A stretch of 64,000 nucleotides of DNA, taken from assembly GCA_035620975.1 (NCBI GenBank), contig DASPFV010000264.1:3690-67689 (forward strand). Direction: 5' to 3'. This DNA is from DASPFV01 sp035620975. Its GTDB lineage: Bacteria > Acidobacteriota > Vicinamibacteria > Vicinamibacterales > 2-12-FULL-66-21. The notes below the pieces were generated by a model. It searched no databases. It had not been told where the DNA came from and saw only the letters and a program-made list of their open reading frames with translations. The position numbers were made by a program, and so were the translations under genes. Of the stretch, positions 34,261 through 42,030 are shown one piece after another. Positions within the stretch are counted from its first letter, which is position 1. Every line of letters starts with the position of its first letter.

Positions 34261-35553
34261 ATGACGCAGCCCGTCTCCCGTCGAGTCTTCCTCGGCACGG
34301 CCGCCGCAGGCCTGGGCCTGGCAGCCGTGAGCCGCCGTGCCTACGCGCGCCAGTCGCCGAGCGACCAGATCGTCCTCGGCATGATCGGCGTCGGCATCAT
34401 GGGCACCGGCCGGCTCAAGCAGTTCCTGCAGCACCCCGACGTGCGGATCGGCGCGATCTGCGACGTCGACCAGCGCCACGCCGACCGCGCCGCGGCCTTG
34501 GTCGAATCCGCGGGCGGCTCCAGGCCTGCCACCTTCAAGGACTATCGCCGCGTGCTCGACGACAAGGAGATCGATGCCGTTGCCGTCGTCACCCCGGACC
34601 ACTGGCACGCGATTCCGACCGTCCACGCGTTCGAGGCCGGAAAGGACGTGTTCGTCGAGAAGCCGTTGAGCTACAGCCTGGCCGAAGGCCGCGCGATGGC
34701 CGATGCCTCGTTGCGCCACCGCCGCGTCAGCCAGATGGGCAACCACATTCACAACGACCTGCCGAACTACCGGCGAGTCGTCGAGCTGGTGCAGTCCGGC
34801 AGGCTGGGACGCATCACGCGCGTGCACGTCTGGAAGACGTGCCGGACGGAACCGTACACGCCCGAGAACCCGCCGACGCTCCCCCCCGAGCTCGATTACG
34901 ACTTCTGGCTGGGCCCCGCCCCGAAGCGGCCCTACGATCCGCTCCGCTGCCACAACACGTTCCGGCACTTCTGGGATTACTCGGGCGGGACGCTGATCGA
35001 CTTCTGGTGCCACATCGTCGACGTGGCCGTATGGGCCCTGGATCTGAAGGCGCCGCGCAGCATCTCGGCCGCCGGCGGGCGGCTGTTCCTGGAGGATCCG
35101 ACCGAGGTTCCGGACACGGTCGAAGCCGTCCTGGACCTTCCCGGGCTCGTGCTGATGTTCAGCCTCCGGCCGACGCCCCTCCCCGGGTTCGAGCACATGG
35201 GGCACATCGGCTGCCTCTTCGAAGGCACAGAGGCCTCGCTCGTCACGAATTACGAACGCCACGAGGTCTGGGTCGCAGGCAAGCAGGCGGAGGACTTCCC
35301 GCGACCGGACCCGAGCATCCCGGACTCACCCGGGCACCTGCGTGAGTTCCTGGACGCAATCAAGAGCCGCAATCTCGAGACGACGTGCAACGTCCGCTAC
35401 GGCCACCGGCTGACGAAGCTCGGCCTCCTGACGAACATCGCCTACCGCACGGGCCGTCGGCTCCATTGGGATGACGAACGCGAGCGGATCCTGAACGACG
35501 GCGACGCGAACAGATATCTGAAGCGGAATTTCCGGAAGCCGTACCGCCTCTAG
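34261..35553 (+). CDS. Exported Gfo/Idh/MocA oxidoreductase (Tat)
   Basis: A 430-residue oxidoreductase with a Tat-type head (SRRVFLGTAAAGLGLAAVS). The Rossmann loop is GMIGVGIMGTGRL (about 42-54), the EKP motif is FVEKPLSYS (about 140), and the second domain contains LDYDFWLGPAPKRPYDP and FWDYSGGTLIDFWCHIVD, features shared with the enzyme at 36666-38144. It belongs to the planctomycete/acidobacterial branch of exported family members. Substrate not known; a glycoside or sugar is likely. Confidence 0.85.
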   Translation: MTQPVSRRVFLGTAAAGLGLAAVSRRAYARQSPSDQIVLGMIGVGIMGTGRLKQFLQHPDVRIGAICDVDQRHADRAAALVESAGGSRPATFKDYRRVLDDKEIDAVAVVTPDHWHAIPTVHAFEAGKDVFVEKPLSYSLAEGRAMADASLRHRRVSQMGNHIHNDLPNYRRVVELVQSGRLGRITRVHVWKTCRTEPYTPENPPTLPPELDYDFWLGPAPKRPYDPLRCHNTFRHFWDYSGGTLIDFWCHIVDVAVWALDLKAPRSISAAGGRLFLEDPTEVPDTVEAVLDLPGLVLMFSLRPTPLPGFEHMGHIGCLFEGTEASLVTNYERHEVWVAGKQAEDFPRPDPSIPDSPGHLREFLDAIKSRNLETTCNVRYGHRLTKLGLLTNIAYRTGRRLHWDDERERILNDGDANRYLKRNFRKPYRL

Positions 35554-35558
35554 CCCGC

Positions 35559-36461
35559 TCACTTGAAGGTCGGAAACATTCCCTTCAGCTCGTCCAGCGA
35601 CGCCTGACGTCCGTACTGCCCTAGCTGGAACGCCTCCGCGTACTGGATCTTCCGGCCTCGCTCCGCACCGTACAGCGCGACGAGGCGCTCGCGGTACTGG
35701 TCCGCAATCGCCATGTTCCGCTTCTTCACGATCTCGAGGAGGTAGGCAGCCCGCTCCTTGTCCCCCTGCGGCACGTTCGGCAGCGTGCGGCCCTGCCATG
35801 AGTCCCTGTCGCCGAACTGCGACGGCATTGCCGACACGCACTGCCACTTCTTCTCTGCCACGTCGTCGATGCCAACGACGAGGGTGGGCGTAAAGGGCTT
35901 CGGGTCCTGGAACCCGTCCGAGTAATACATGAAGACGGGATTGCGCGGCGTGGGCGGTGTGTCCGGCACGAAGAAGGGCGCAACGACGACGATGGCCGAA
36001 TCGTCCAGCAGGACGCCGGTATAGCGATGGTCGGGATGGTAATCGTACGGGCGATGGCCCATGACGATGTCGGCCTGCCAGTCCCGGATGAGCCGCGAGA
36101 CGGCCTTCCGGTTCGCCAGCGAGGGGACCAGCTCCCCGTCGTGGATGTCCATGACGTGCGACTCGATGCCGAGAATCCGGGCGCACTCCGCGACTTCCGC
36201 CGTGCGGCGCCGGGCCAGCGGGCCGCCGGCCATCTCGAAGTGGCCGATGTCGCCGTTGGTCATCGCGACGAACTTCACCTTGTGGCCGGCCGCGGCCCAC
36301 TGGGCGGCCACCCCGCTCGCTTTCAGCTCGGCGTCGTCGGGATGGGCGCCGAAGGCAATGATCCGGAGCGGCTTGGCCTGCGCCTGCAGCGAGGACCCGA
36401 GCGGCGCGTGAGCGACGAGAACGGCGGCGGCGGAGAGCACCAGGACGGCGATTGGCTTCAT
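35559..36461 (-). CDS. Exported PIG-L/LmbE-family deacetylase
   Basis: A 300-residue zinc-dependent N-deacetylase. A signal peptide covers about 1-28. The metal motif AHPDDAE lies near residue 40 (His and Asp ligands), the second Asp/His element is DYHPDHRYTG near 160. Members remove acetyl groups from GlcNAc-type sugars. ATG 36461 is preferred over 36491 because it begins directly with the signal peptide. It stands convergent to the Gfo/Idh gene on its left. It may process amino-sugars for the surrounding exported enzymes. Confidence 0.85.
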   Translation of the reverse strand: MKPIAVLVLSAAAVLVAHAPLGSSLQAQAKPLRIIAFGAHPDDAELKASGVAAQWAAAGHKVKFVAMTNGDIGHFEMAGGPLARRRTAEVAECARILGIESHVMDIHDGELVPSLANRKAVSRLIRDWQADIVMGHRPYDYHPDHRYTGVLLDDSAIVVVAPFFVPDTPPTPRNPVFMYYSDGFQDPKPFTPTLVVGIDDVAEKKWQCVSAMPSQFGDRDSWQGRTLPNVPQGDKERAAYLLEIVKKRNMAIADQYRERLVALYGAERGRKIQYAEAFQLGQYGRQASLDELKGMFPTFK

Positions 36462-36606
36462 GCGTGTCGGCTCCAGGGACGCGCGCATCATACCAGCGGA
36501 GTCGCGCAGGTGGGATCAGAAATCCGGTCGCACCGGTGCCGGAACGGCGAGGATCCGCGCTGACGTCTGCCCGGGACCGCCCGCTGGCGCAGCGGACTGA
36601 AAGAGA

Positions 36607-36637
36607 ACGGGCGGGCCCACGTCGTGAGCCCGCCCGT
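36607..36637 (-). terminator. Intrinsic terminator after the leftward Gfo/Idh gene
   Basis: A perfect 10-bp GC-rich stem (arms 36607-36616 and 36628-36637) with an 11-nt loop, 28 nt past the stop codon. Read on the minus strand it is followed by TTCTCTTTC, a T-rich tail, as expected for rho-independent termination. Confidence 0.75.
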
Positions 36638-36665
36638 CGGCGAACGCCAATGCGCCGCGAGAACG

Positions 36666-38144
36666 CTACGAGAACGACTTCGGAATCTCGAACCCCTTGC
36701 GGTACTCGCGGGTCAGGAGCTGGTCGGCCTTCTTGTCGTCCACGAACATCTCCTTCTTGCCGTCGAATGCGAGCTCGCGTCCCACGCGGTAGGAGATGTT
36801 GGCGAGGTGCGGCAGCGCCGATGACAGATGGCCTTCGAGCACGTCGCAGGTGAGAATCTTGGGATCGCCCGAACGGATGGCGTCCACGAAGTTCTGGTAG
36901 TGCGGGTACTCGATGCTCGTGAGCACGAGGGGATCGCTGCCGCCTTCCTCGGCGGGCGAATCCGAGCCCGGACCCTTCTCATCCTTCGGGCCCATGTACG
37001 ACTGCCACTGGCGGCCGTTGCCGTCGATCCACAGCCAGCCCTTCGTGCCGTAGAAGAGATTGCCGATCTTCTGCGTTCCCTCTTCGTTGGTGAACTGGCC
37101 GCGGGTCGCGAACTCGAGCACCGCCCCGTCTGCGTACTCGTAGAGCGTCGTCTGCGTGTCGGGAGTCTCCTGCGAGGACTCCGGACCGAAGTACCCGCCC
37201 ATCGACCGGATCTTGGCCGGATGCTCGTTCTTGTTCAGGCCCCAGCGGGCGATGTCGAACTGGTGCGGCCCCTGGTTGCCGGTATCGCCGTTGCCGTAAT
37301 CCCAGTGCCAGTGCCAGTTGTAGTGGAACCGGTTGCGGTTGAACGGGCGCTTCGGCGCGGGGCCGAGCCACAGGTCGTAATCCACCTTCGAGAGGTAGGC
37401 CTCGTCGTACGTGGGCTCGTAATTGGTCGATGTGACGGTGAGCGCGTACTTCTCGCCGGGCGCCATCGGGCCGTCAGGATACTTGCCGATCGCGGGGCGC
37501 GGCTTGAAACAGAGTCCGCGCGCCATGTAGACCTTGCCGATGCCGCCGTCGTGCAGGAACTTGATCGCCTGGCGCACAGCGGGGCGGCTGCGATTCATCG
37601 TGCCGACCTGGACGATCTTGCCGTAGCGCGCCGCCGCCTCGACCATCTTCCGGCCTTCCCACACCGTGTAGGAGGACGGCTTCTCGACGTACACGTGCTT
37701 GCCCGCCTGCAGCGCCCAGATCGTCGCGAGGGCGTGCCAGTGGTTCGGCGTGGCGATGACGACCGCGTCGACGTCCTTGTCCTCGAATACACGGCGCATG
37801 TCCTGGACGAAGCCGGGCTTGAATCCCGGGACGTCCTTCAGCAGCGCGGCATCGTTGATGCGCGCGTCCGCCAGATTGCCGTCCACGTCGCAGAGCGTCT
37901 TGACCTCGACGTTCTTGAGGCGCGCGAAGCCACGCTTGAGCGAATTGCCCTGCCCGCGGATGCCGATGCTCGCGGTCACGACGCGATCGTTGGCCCCCTG
38001 GATGCGACGCCCGATCGCGGGCGCGGCATGGACCGTCCGGCCCAGAAGATCTCCGCCGACCGCCAGGCCGGCGGCCGCGGCGCCGAGGCGCGACGTGAAG
38101 TCACGGCGAGTGATGCCGTCCTGCTCGTTCCGGTCGTTGGCCAC
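36666..38144 (-). CDS. Exported Gfo/Idh/MocA oxidoreductase (Tat)
   Basis: A 492-residue oxidoreductase beginning at GTG 38144, supported by AGGAGG 7 bp upstream. The Tat signal is TRRDFTSRLGAAAAG with a hydrophobic stretch to about residue 40. The nucleotide-binding domain follows, with the EKP motif at YVEKPSSYT (about 165). The second domain has DLWLGPAPKRPFNRNRFHYN and WHWDYGNGDTGNQGPHQFD, the signature of this exported subgroup. It has its own terminator and a 330-bp upstream region, so it is a single-gene unit. Confidence 0.87.
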   Translation of the reverse strand: MANDRNEQDGITRRDFTSRLGAAAAGLAVGGDLLGRTVHAAPAIGRRIQGANDRVVTASIGIRGQGNSLKRGFARLKNVEVKTLCDVDGNLADARINDAALLKDVPGFKPGFVQDMRRVFEDKDVDAVVIATPNHWHALATIWALQAGKHVYVEKPSSYTVWEGRKMVEAAARYGKIVQVGTMNRSRPAVRQAIKFLHDGGIGKVYMARGLCFKPRPAIGKYPDGPMAPGEKYALTVTSTNYEPTYDEAYLSKVDYDLWLGPAPKRPFNRNRFHYNWHWHWDYGNGDTGNQGPHQFDIARWGLNKNEHPAKIRSMGGYFGPESSQETPDTQTTLYEYADGAVLEFATRGQFTNEEGTQKIGNLFYGTKGWLWIDGNGRQWQSYMGPKDEKGPGSDSPAEEGGSDPLVLTSIEYPHYQNFVDAIRSGDPKILTCDVLEGHLSSALPHLANISYRVGRELAFDGKKEMFVDDKKADQLLTREYRKGFEIPKSFS

Positions 38145-38476
38145 TGTAGACCTCCTGCTTGATATCGACGATCAGGCCGGGCTGCGAGCGAACGGCATCC
38201 GCAGGATGCCGATACCCACCTGGCCCGCAGCATCGTAGCACGAGCCCGGAACCGCTGATCCAGGCTTCCATACGGCTGCGCCGGCGCCCCATCCGGTCCG
38301 CGTGGCACGGACAAGCTCGTGATTGCCGAGACAATTCGGTCGCCGCCGGGAGGGGGCGGCTGCAGGAAGTTTCTGCCTGTCAGTGACTTGCGGACTCGCG
38401 GCAGCAGGCCCCGGATGTGCAGCCGCCCGCAGGGGAGCGCTGGCACGTTCGGCGCGCAGCCAGCCGGGGAGGGGTC
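38145..38476. other. 332-bp divergent intergenic region
   Basis: It lies between the Gfo/Idh gene (leftward) and the BACON protein gene (rightward). The only clear structure is an inverted repeat, CGGCATCC-GCA-GGATGCCG (38193-38211), about 50 bp inside the leader of the leftward gene. I see no riboswitch or small RNA. Confidence 0.5.
38193..38211. promoter_or_regulatory. Inverted repeat with 8-bp arms
   Basis: Perfect arms CGGCATCC and GGATGCCG around GCA, 49 bp upstream of the Gfo/Idh start. It could be an operator or an mRNA hairpin in the leader. Confidence 0.4.
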
Positions 38477-39109
38477 ATGAAGGTCCGACGCTGCCTGTTG
38501 CTCGTGGTGGTCCTCTGGCTGGCCGGTGCGCGCGCCGTGCACGCGCAGTGCACCTACACCGTCACGCCCACCACCCTCTCGGTCCTGTCGACGGGAACGA
38601 GCCGCACGGTCTCGGTCACGACCGGAACCCAGTGCTCCTGGACCGCGGTCAGCCACGTGAGCTGGATCCACGTGACCTCCGGATCGGGAACAGGCCTCGG
38701 CTCGGCCGTCTTCACGATCGACCCGAACCCGACGTCGAGCCCCCGCACGGGCACGCTCACCATTGCCGGGCACACGGTGACCGTCAACCAGGCCGCCAAC
38801 AGCTGCACCTACAGCGTGACGCCCTTGAGCTTCTCGCTGGGCTCCCTCTCAGTGCAACGCACGATCTCGGTGACCACCGGGACGGCCTGCACGTGGACGG
38901 CTGTCGCCTCGGCTGCCTGGATCACGATCACCAGCGGCGCGACCGGATCGGCCTTCGGCTCGGTGGTGTTCGTGGCCGCCGCGAACACGGGCCCCCAGCG
39001 CACGGGGACGATCACGATCGGCGACAAGGTCGTGAGCATCACCCAGGCCGCCGGCAGCGGTTCGAGCGTGCCCCCGGCCGCCCCGACGAACCTGCGCATC
39101 GTTCAATAA
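38477..39109 (+). CDS. Secreted two-repeat BACON-domain protein
   Basis: A 210-residue secreted protein. The signal peptide is about 1-23. Two tandem beta-sandwich repeats of about 85 residues follow; each opens with a Cys-Thr-Tyr (CTYTVTP, CTYSVTP), has a Cys-x-Trp-Thr-Ala-Val element 30 residues later (CSWTAVS, CTWTAVA), and closes with RTGTITI or RTGTLTI and TVNQAA or SITQAA. The paired cysteines likely form a disulfide in each repeat. BACON domains bind carbohydrate or protein. ATG 38477 is preceded by GGGGAGGGG. A short Pro-rich tail ends the chain. Confidence 0.85.
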   Translation: MKVRRCLLLVVVLWLAGARAVHAQCTYTVTPTTLSVLSTGTSRTVSVTTGTQCSWTAVSHVSWIHVTSGSGTGLGSAVFTIDPNPTSSPRTGTLTIAGHTVTVNQAANSCTYSVTPLSFSLGSLSVQRTISVTTGTACTWTAVASAAWITITSGATGSAFGSVVFVAAANTGPQRTGTITIGDKVVSITQAAGSGSSVPPAAPTNLRIVQ

Positions 39110-39340
39110 CGGCCTCCAGTCGCCCGATCACCCTGCGCGTGATCAGGGGCAGGCTCGCGATGCGGCCGGAAAGCGGTGCGTGCCACGGAACGCGACCTGA
39201 CGCCATCCCGCGACAATCCGCGTTCATCCGCGACCCGTGGGAAATACCGCGTGCCTCCGCGTCCCCTGGGAAGGCGTGCTCCGCGTCCCGTAGGGAGATC
39301 GCATGCATGCGCGTGTGCGGGCCGGACCGCGGTTCGCGTG

Positions 39341-41479
39341 TCAGCGCGCTGACGAGCTGACCCTGGCCGCGCCGGCGCGATCCACCTGCCAGAGGATGTA
39401 GGCGTACGTGAACGCCGCTTCGCGCAGCGCGTCGTACCGCCCCGACGCGCCGCCGTGCCCCGCCCCCATGTTGGTCCTGAGCAGCACGGGGTTGCGGTCC
39501 GTCTTGAGCGCCCGCAGTTTCGCGGCGAACTTCGCCCCTTCCCAGTACGGCACCTGGCTGTCGTTGAACGAGACCTCCACCAGCACGGAGGGATAGTTCA
39601 CTGCCCTGAGGTTGTCGTATGGCGAGTACTTCATGATGTAATCGAACGCCGGCTTTTCGGCCGGGTTCCCCCACTCGAGGTACTCGCTGGTCGTGAGCGG
39701 CAGCGACGCGTCCAGCATCGTGTTGATGACATCGACGAATGGGACCTGCGCGACGACCGCCTTGAACAGATCGGGGCGCATGGTCATCGCCGCACCGACC
39801 AGCAGGCCGCCGGCGCTGCCACCCTGGATGACGAGCCGGTCGCCGGACGTGTAACGGTTCTTCACGAGGAACTCGGCGCAGTCGATGAAATCGTGGAACG
39901 TGTTCAGCTTCTGCATCATCCGGCCCTGCTCGCGCCACTCTTCGCCGAGCTCCCCGCCGCCGCGGATGTACGCGAGCGCGTAGACGACGCCCCGGTCGAG
40001 CAGGCTCAGCCGGTTCGACGAGAACGTGGGCGCGCTCGACGCCCCGTACGAGCCGTAGCCGTAGAGCAGGAGCGGCGCCGTCCCGTCAACGGCGATCCCC
40101 TTCCGGTACACGAGTGACATCGGCACCTTCGTCCCGTCGCGCGCCACCGCCCATATGCGCTTCGACTCGTACTTCGACGGGTCGTATCCCCCGAGCACCT
40201 CCTGCCGTTTGAGGAGCGTCCGCTCGCGTGTATTCAGGTCGTAGTCGTAGACCGACGACGGCGTGATCATGGACTGGTAACTGAACCGGACCACGGCTGT
40301 GTCGAACTCGGGGTTGCTGGCGAGCCACAGGGAGTAGTCGGGCTCCTCCATCGCCATGCGATGCGAGGCTTTCGCACGCATGTCGATCACGCGGAGGTGG
40401 GCCAGGCCGCCCTCGCGCTCCGACACGACGGCGTGGTTGGCGAAGAACGACAGGCCGTCGATCTTGATCGCCGGATCGTGTGCGATGAACGGCCGCCAGT
40501 TCCGCTCGGACGGATCGGCCATCGGCGCCGCGACGGCCCGGAAGTTCTTCGCGTCGCGGTTGGTCACGATGTAGAACTCGCCGCGGTAGTGATCGACCTC
40601 GTACTCGTGGCCGGGCTGCCGCGGCAGGACCACCTTCAGCGCCGCCGACGGGGTGTCGGCGGGCAGGTACCGGAACTCCGCCGAAGTTTTCGCCGCCGAC
40701 GCCAGGAAGATGATCCGCTTGTCGCGCGACCGCCGCGCGAAGACGTCGAACTGCTCGTCCTTCTCTTCGTACAGGAGATCGCTGGCACCCGCGCCGACCG
40801 TGTGCCGCCAGAACCGGTCGGATCGCTTCGAGACCGGGTCCTCGGTCGTGTAGAAGAGCGTCTGGTTGTCGGCAGCCCAGACGACCGACCCGACGCGCTC
40901 GATCCGCTCCCGCAGCGTCTCGCCGGTCCTCAGGTCCTTCACCTGCAGCACGTACTGGCGATAGCCGGTCGTGTCCGTGGCATAGGCGAGCCGGGTGCCG
41001 TCGTCGCTCACCACGTAGGCCCCGAGGCCGAGGAACGTGTGCCCTTCGGCCAGCTGGTTCAGATCGAGCAGAACCTCCTCGGGCCCCTCCATGCTGCCCC
41101 TGCGGCGGCACATGTAGGCGTACTGCTTCCCTTCCTCCGTACGGGAGTAATAGACGTACTCGCCGATCCGGGACGGCACGCTGAGGTCGGTCTGCTTGAT
41201 GCGGCCGAGCATCTCGTCGTAAAGCGTCTTCTGAAGCTCCTTGGTATGAGCCATCACCGACTCGGTGTACGCGTTCTCGGCCTCGAGGTACCTGGAGACC
41301 TCCGGGTTGCCCTTCTCGCGCAGCCAGTAGTAATCGTCGGTGAGCTCGAGCCCGTGAACCCGGGTCGTGTGCGGCTTCTTCGCCGCGACCGGCGGGCCCG
41401 CCTGCTGCGCCACGAGCGGCGGCGCAACGAGCGAGGCGGCGACGACGGGAGCAATCAGGCCGGCATGTCTCAGTTTCAT
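39341..41479 (-). CDS. S9A prolyl oligopeptidase family peptidase (oligopeptidase B-like)
   Basis: A 712-residue exported serine peptidase with a signal peptide (about 1-24). Residues 40-440 form the seven-bladed propeller that limits substrate size; residues 450-700 form the alpha/beta hydrolase domain. The catalytic triad is in IQGGSAGGLL (Ser), SFNDSQVPYWEGAKF (Asp) and GAGHGG (His). The LDRGVVYALAYIRGGGELGEEW segment and YGSYGASSAPTFSSNRLSL match oligopeptidase B/prolyl oligopeptidase. ATG 41479 overlaps the stop of the DinB-like gene. Periplasmic peptide breakdown is the likely role. Confidence 0.9.
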   Translation of the reverse strand: MKLRHAGLIAPVVAASLVAPPLVAQQAGPPVAAKKPHTTRVHGLELTDDYYWLREKGNPEVSRYLEAENAYTESVMAHTKELQKTLYDEMLGRIKQTDLSVPSRIGEYVYYSRTEEGKQYAYMCRRRGSMEGPEEVLLDLNQLAEGHTFLGLGAYVVSDDGTRLAYATDTTGYRQYVLQVKDLRTGETLRERIERVGSVVWAADNQTLFYTTEDPVSKRSDRFWRHTVGAGASDLLYEEKDEQFDVFARRSRDKRIIFLASAAKTSAEFRYLPADTPSAALKVVLPRQPGHEYEVDHYRGEFYIVTNRDAKNFRAVAAPMADPSERNWRPFIAHDPAIKIDGLSFFANHAVVSEREGGLAHLRVIDMRAKASHRMAMEEPDYSLWLASNPEFDTAVVRFSYQSMITPSSVYDYDLNTRERTLLKRQEVLGGYDPSKYESKRIWAVARDGTKVPMSLVYRKGIAVDGTAPLLLYGYGSYGASSAPTFSSNRLSLLDRGVVYALAYIRGGGELGEEWREQGRMMQKLNTFHDFIDCAEFLVKNRYTSGDRLVIQGGSAGGLLVGAAMTMRPDLFKAVVAQVPFVDVINTMLDASLPLTTSEYLEWGNPAEKPAFDYIMKYSPYDNLRAVNYPSVLVEVSFNDSQVPYWEGAKFAAKLRALKTDRNPVLLRTNMGAGHGGASGRYDALREAAFTYAYILWQVDRAGAARVSSSAR

Positions 41480-42018
41480 CCAGCGATCGTACTCCGGATC
41501 CGCTCGATCTGTCGCAGATGCAGCAGATCGTGACCGGCGTAGAGCCGGCGGAGGTGCCCGAGGCTCTCCTCTCCGCGCTCGACGTGAACGCCGACCCGGC
41601 TCAGATCGTCCGGCGTGCACCGCTCCAGCAGGCGCAGGTTCGCCCGCCGCAGCACCGCGAACACCTCGAGCGCCTCCGCGGGATCCGCCTCTCCGTAGTG
41701 CAGCCGGTCAGCCCAGAGGTCCTGGTCGTAGCCCGTGAGCGGGGGCCTGTCCTGCGCGAGGATCAGGCGCATCCGCCACGCCCACACTACTTCGGCGTCG
41801 GCGAGGTGCTGCAGCACCTGCGTGATGGACCACTTGCCCGCCAGCTCGGGCCGGCGCAGGGCGTCAGGGCCCACGCCCTGGATGGCCGTCTGCAGCTCAC
41901 CGGGCGTCTGCCTGAGCACGGGCAGCGGGTCGCGCCCGCCGAGCAGATCGAGTACGGCCGCCACGTATGCCGCGGCGTGCCCGGCGGCGGCGGCAGCCGG
42001 ATTGGTGAATACGGACAT
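41476..42018 (-). CDS. DinB-like metal-binding protein
   Basis: A 180-residue four-helix-bundle protein of the DinB/YfiT superfamily. The three-His-type metal site elements are WSITQVLQHLADAEVVWAWR (about 65-85) and LRRLYAGHDLLHLRQIERI at the end. Despite the name, such proteins are usually metal-dependent thiol transferases or of unknown function, not polymerases. It begins 12 bp after the M14 gene and overlaps the peptidase gene downstream (ATGA), so the three genes M14, DinB-like and S9A are one operon. Confidence 0.82.
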   Translation of the reverse strand: MSVFTNPAAAAAGHAAAYVAAVLDLLGGRDPLPVLRQTPGELQTAIQGVGPDALRRPELAGKWSITQVLQHLADAEVVWAWRMRLILAQDRPPLTGYDQDLWADRLHYGEADPAEALEVFAVLRRANLRLLERCTPDDLSRVGVHVERGEESLGHLRRLYAGHDLLHLRQIERIRSTIAG

Positions 42019-42030
42019 CGCGACAGACCC

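Noticed and set aside
38145..38476. Riboswitch or small RNA in the divergent region
   Set aside because: Only one short hairpin is seen; no conserved aptamer pattern or terminator arrangement was found.
39110..39340. Terminator near 39126-39144 (GATCAC and GTGATC)
   Set aside because: The stem is only 6 bp and no T-tract follows; probably chance.
41476..42018. Calling the DinB-like protein a DNA polymerase IV
   Set aside because: Sequence length and helices fit the DinB/YfiT metal-binding family, not the Y-family polymerase of the same gene name.
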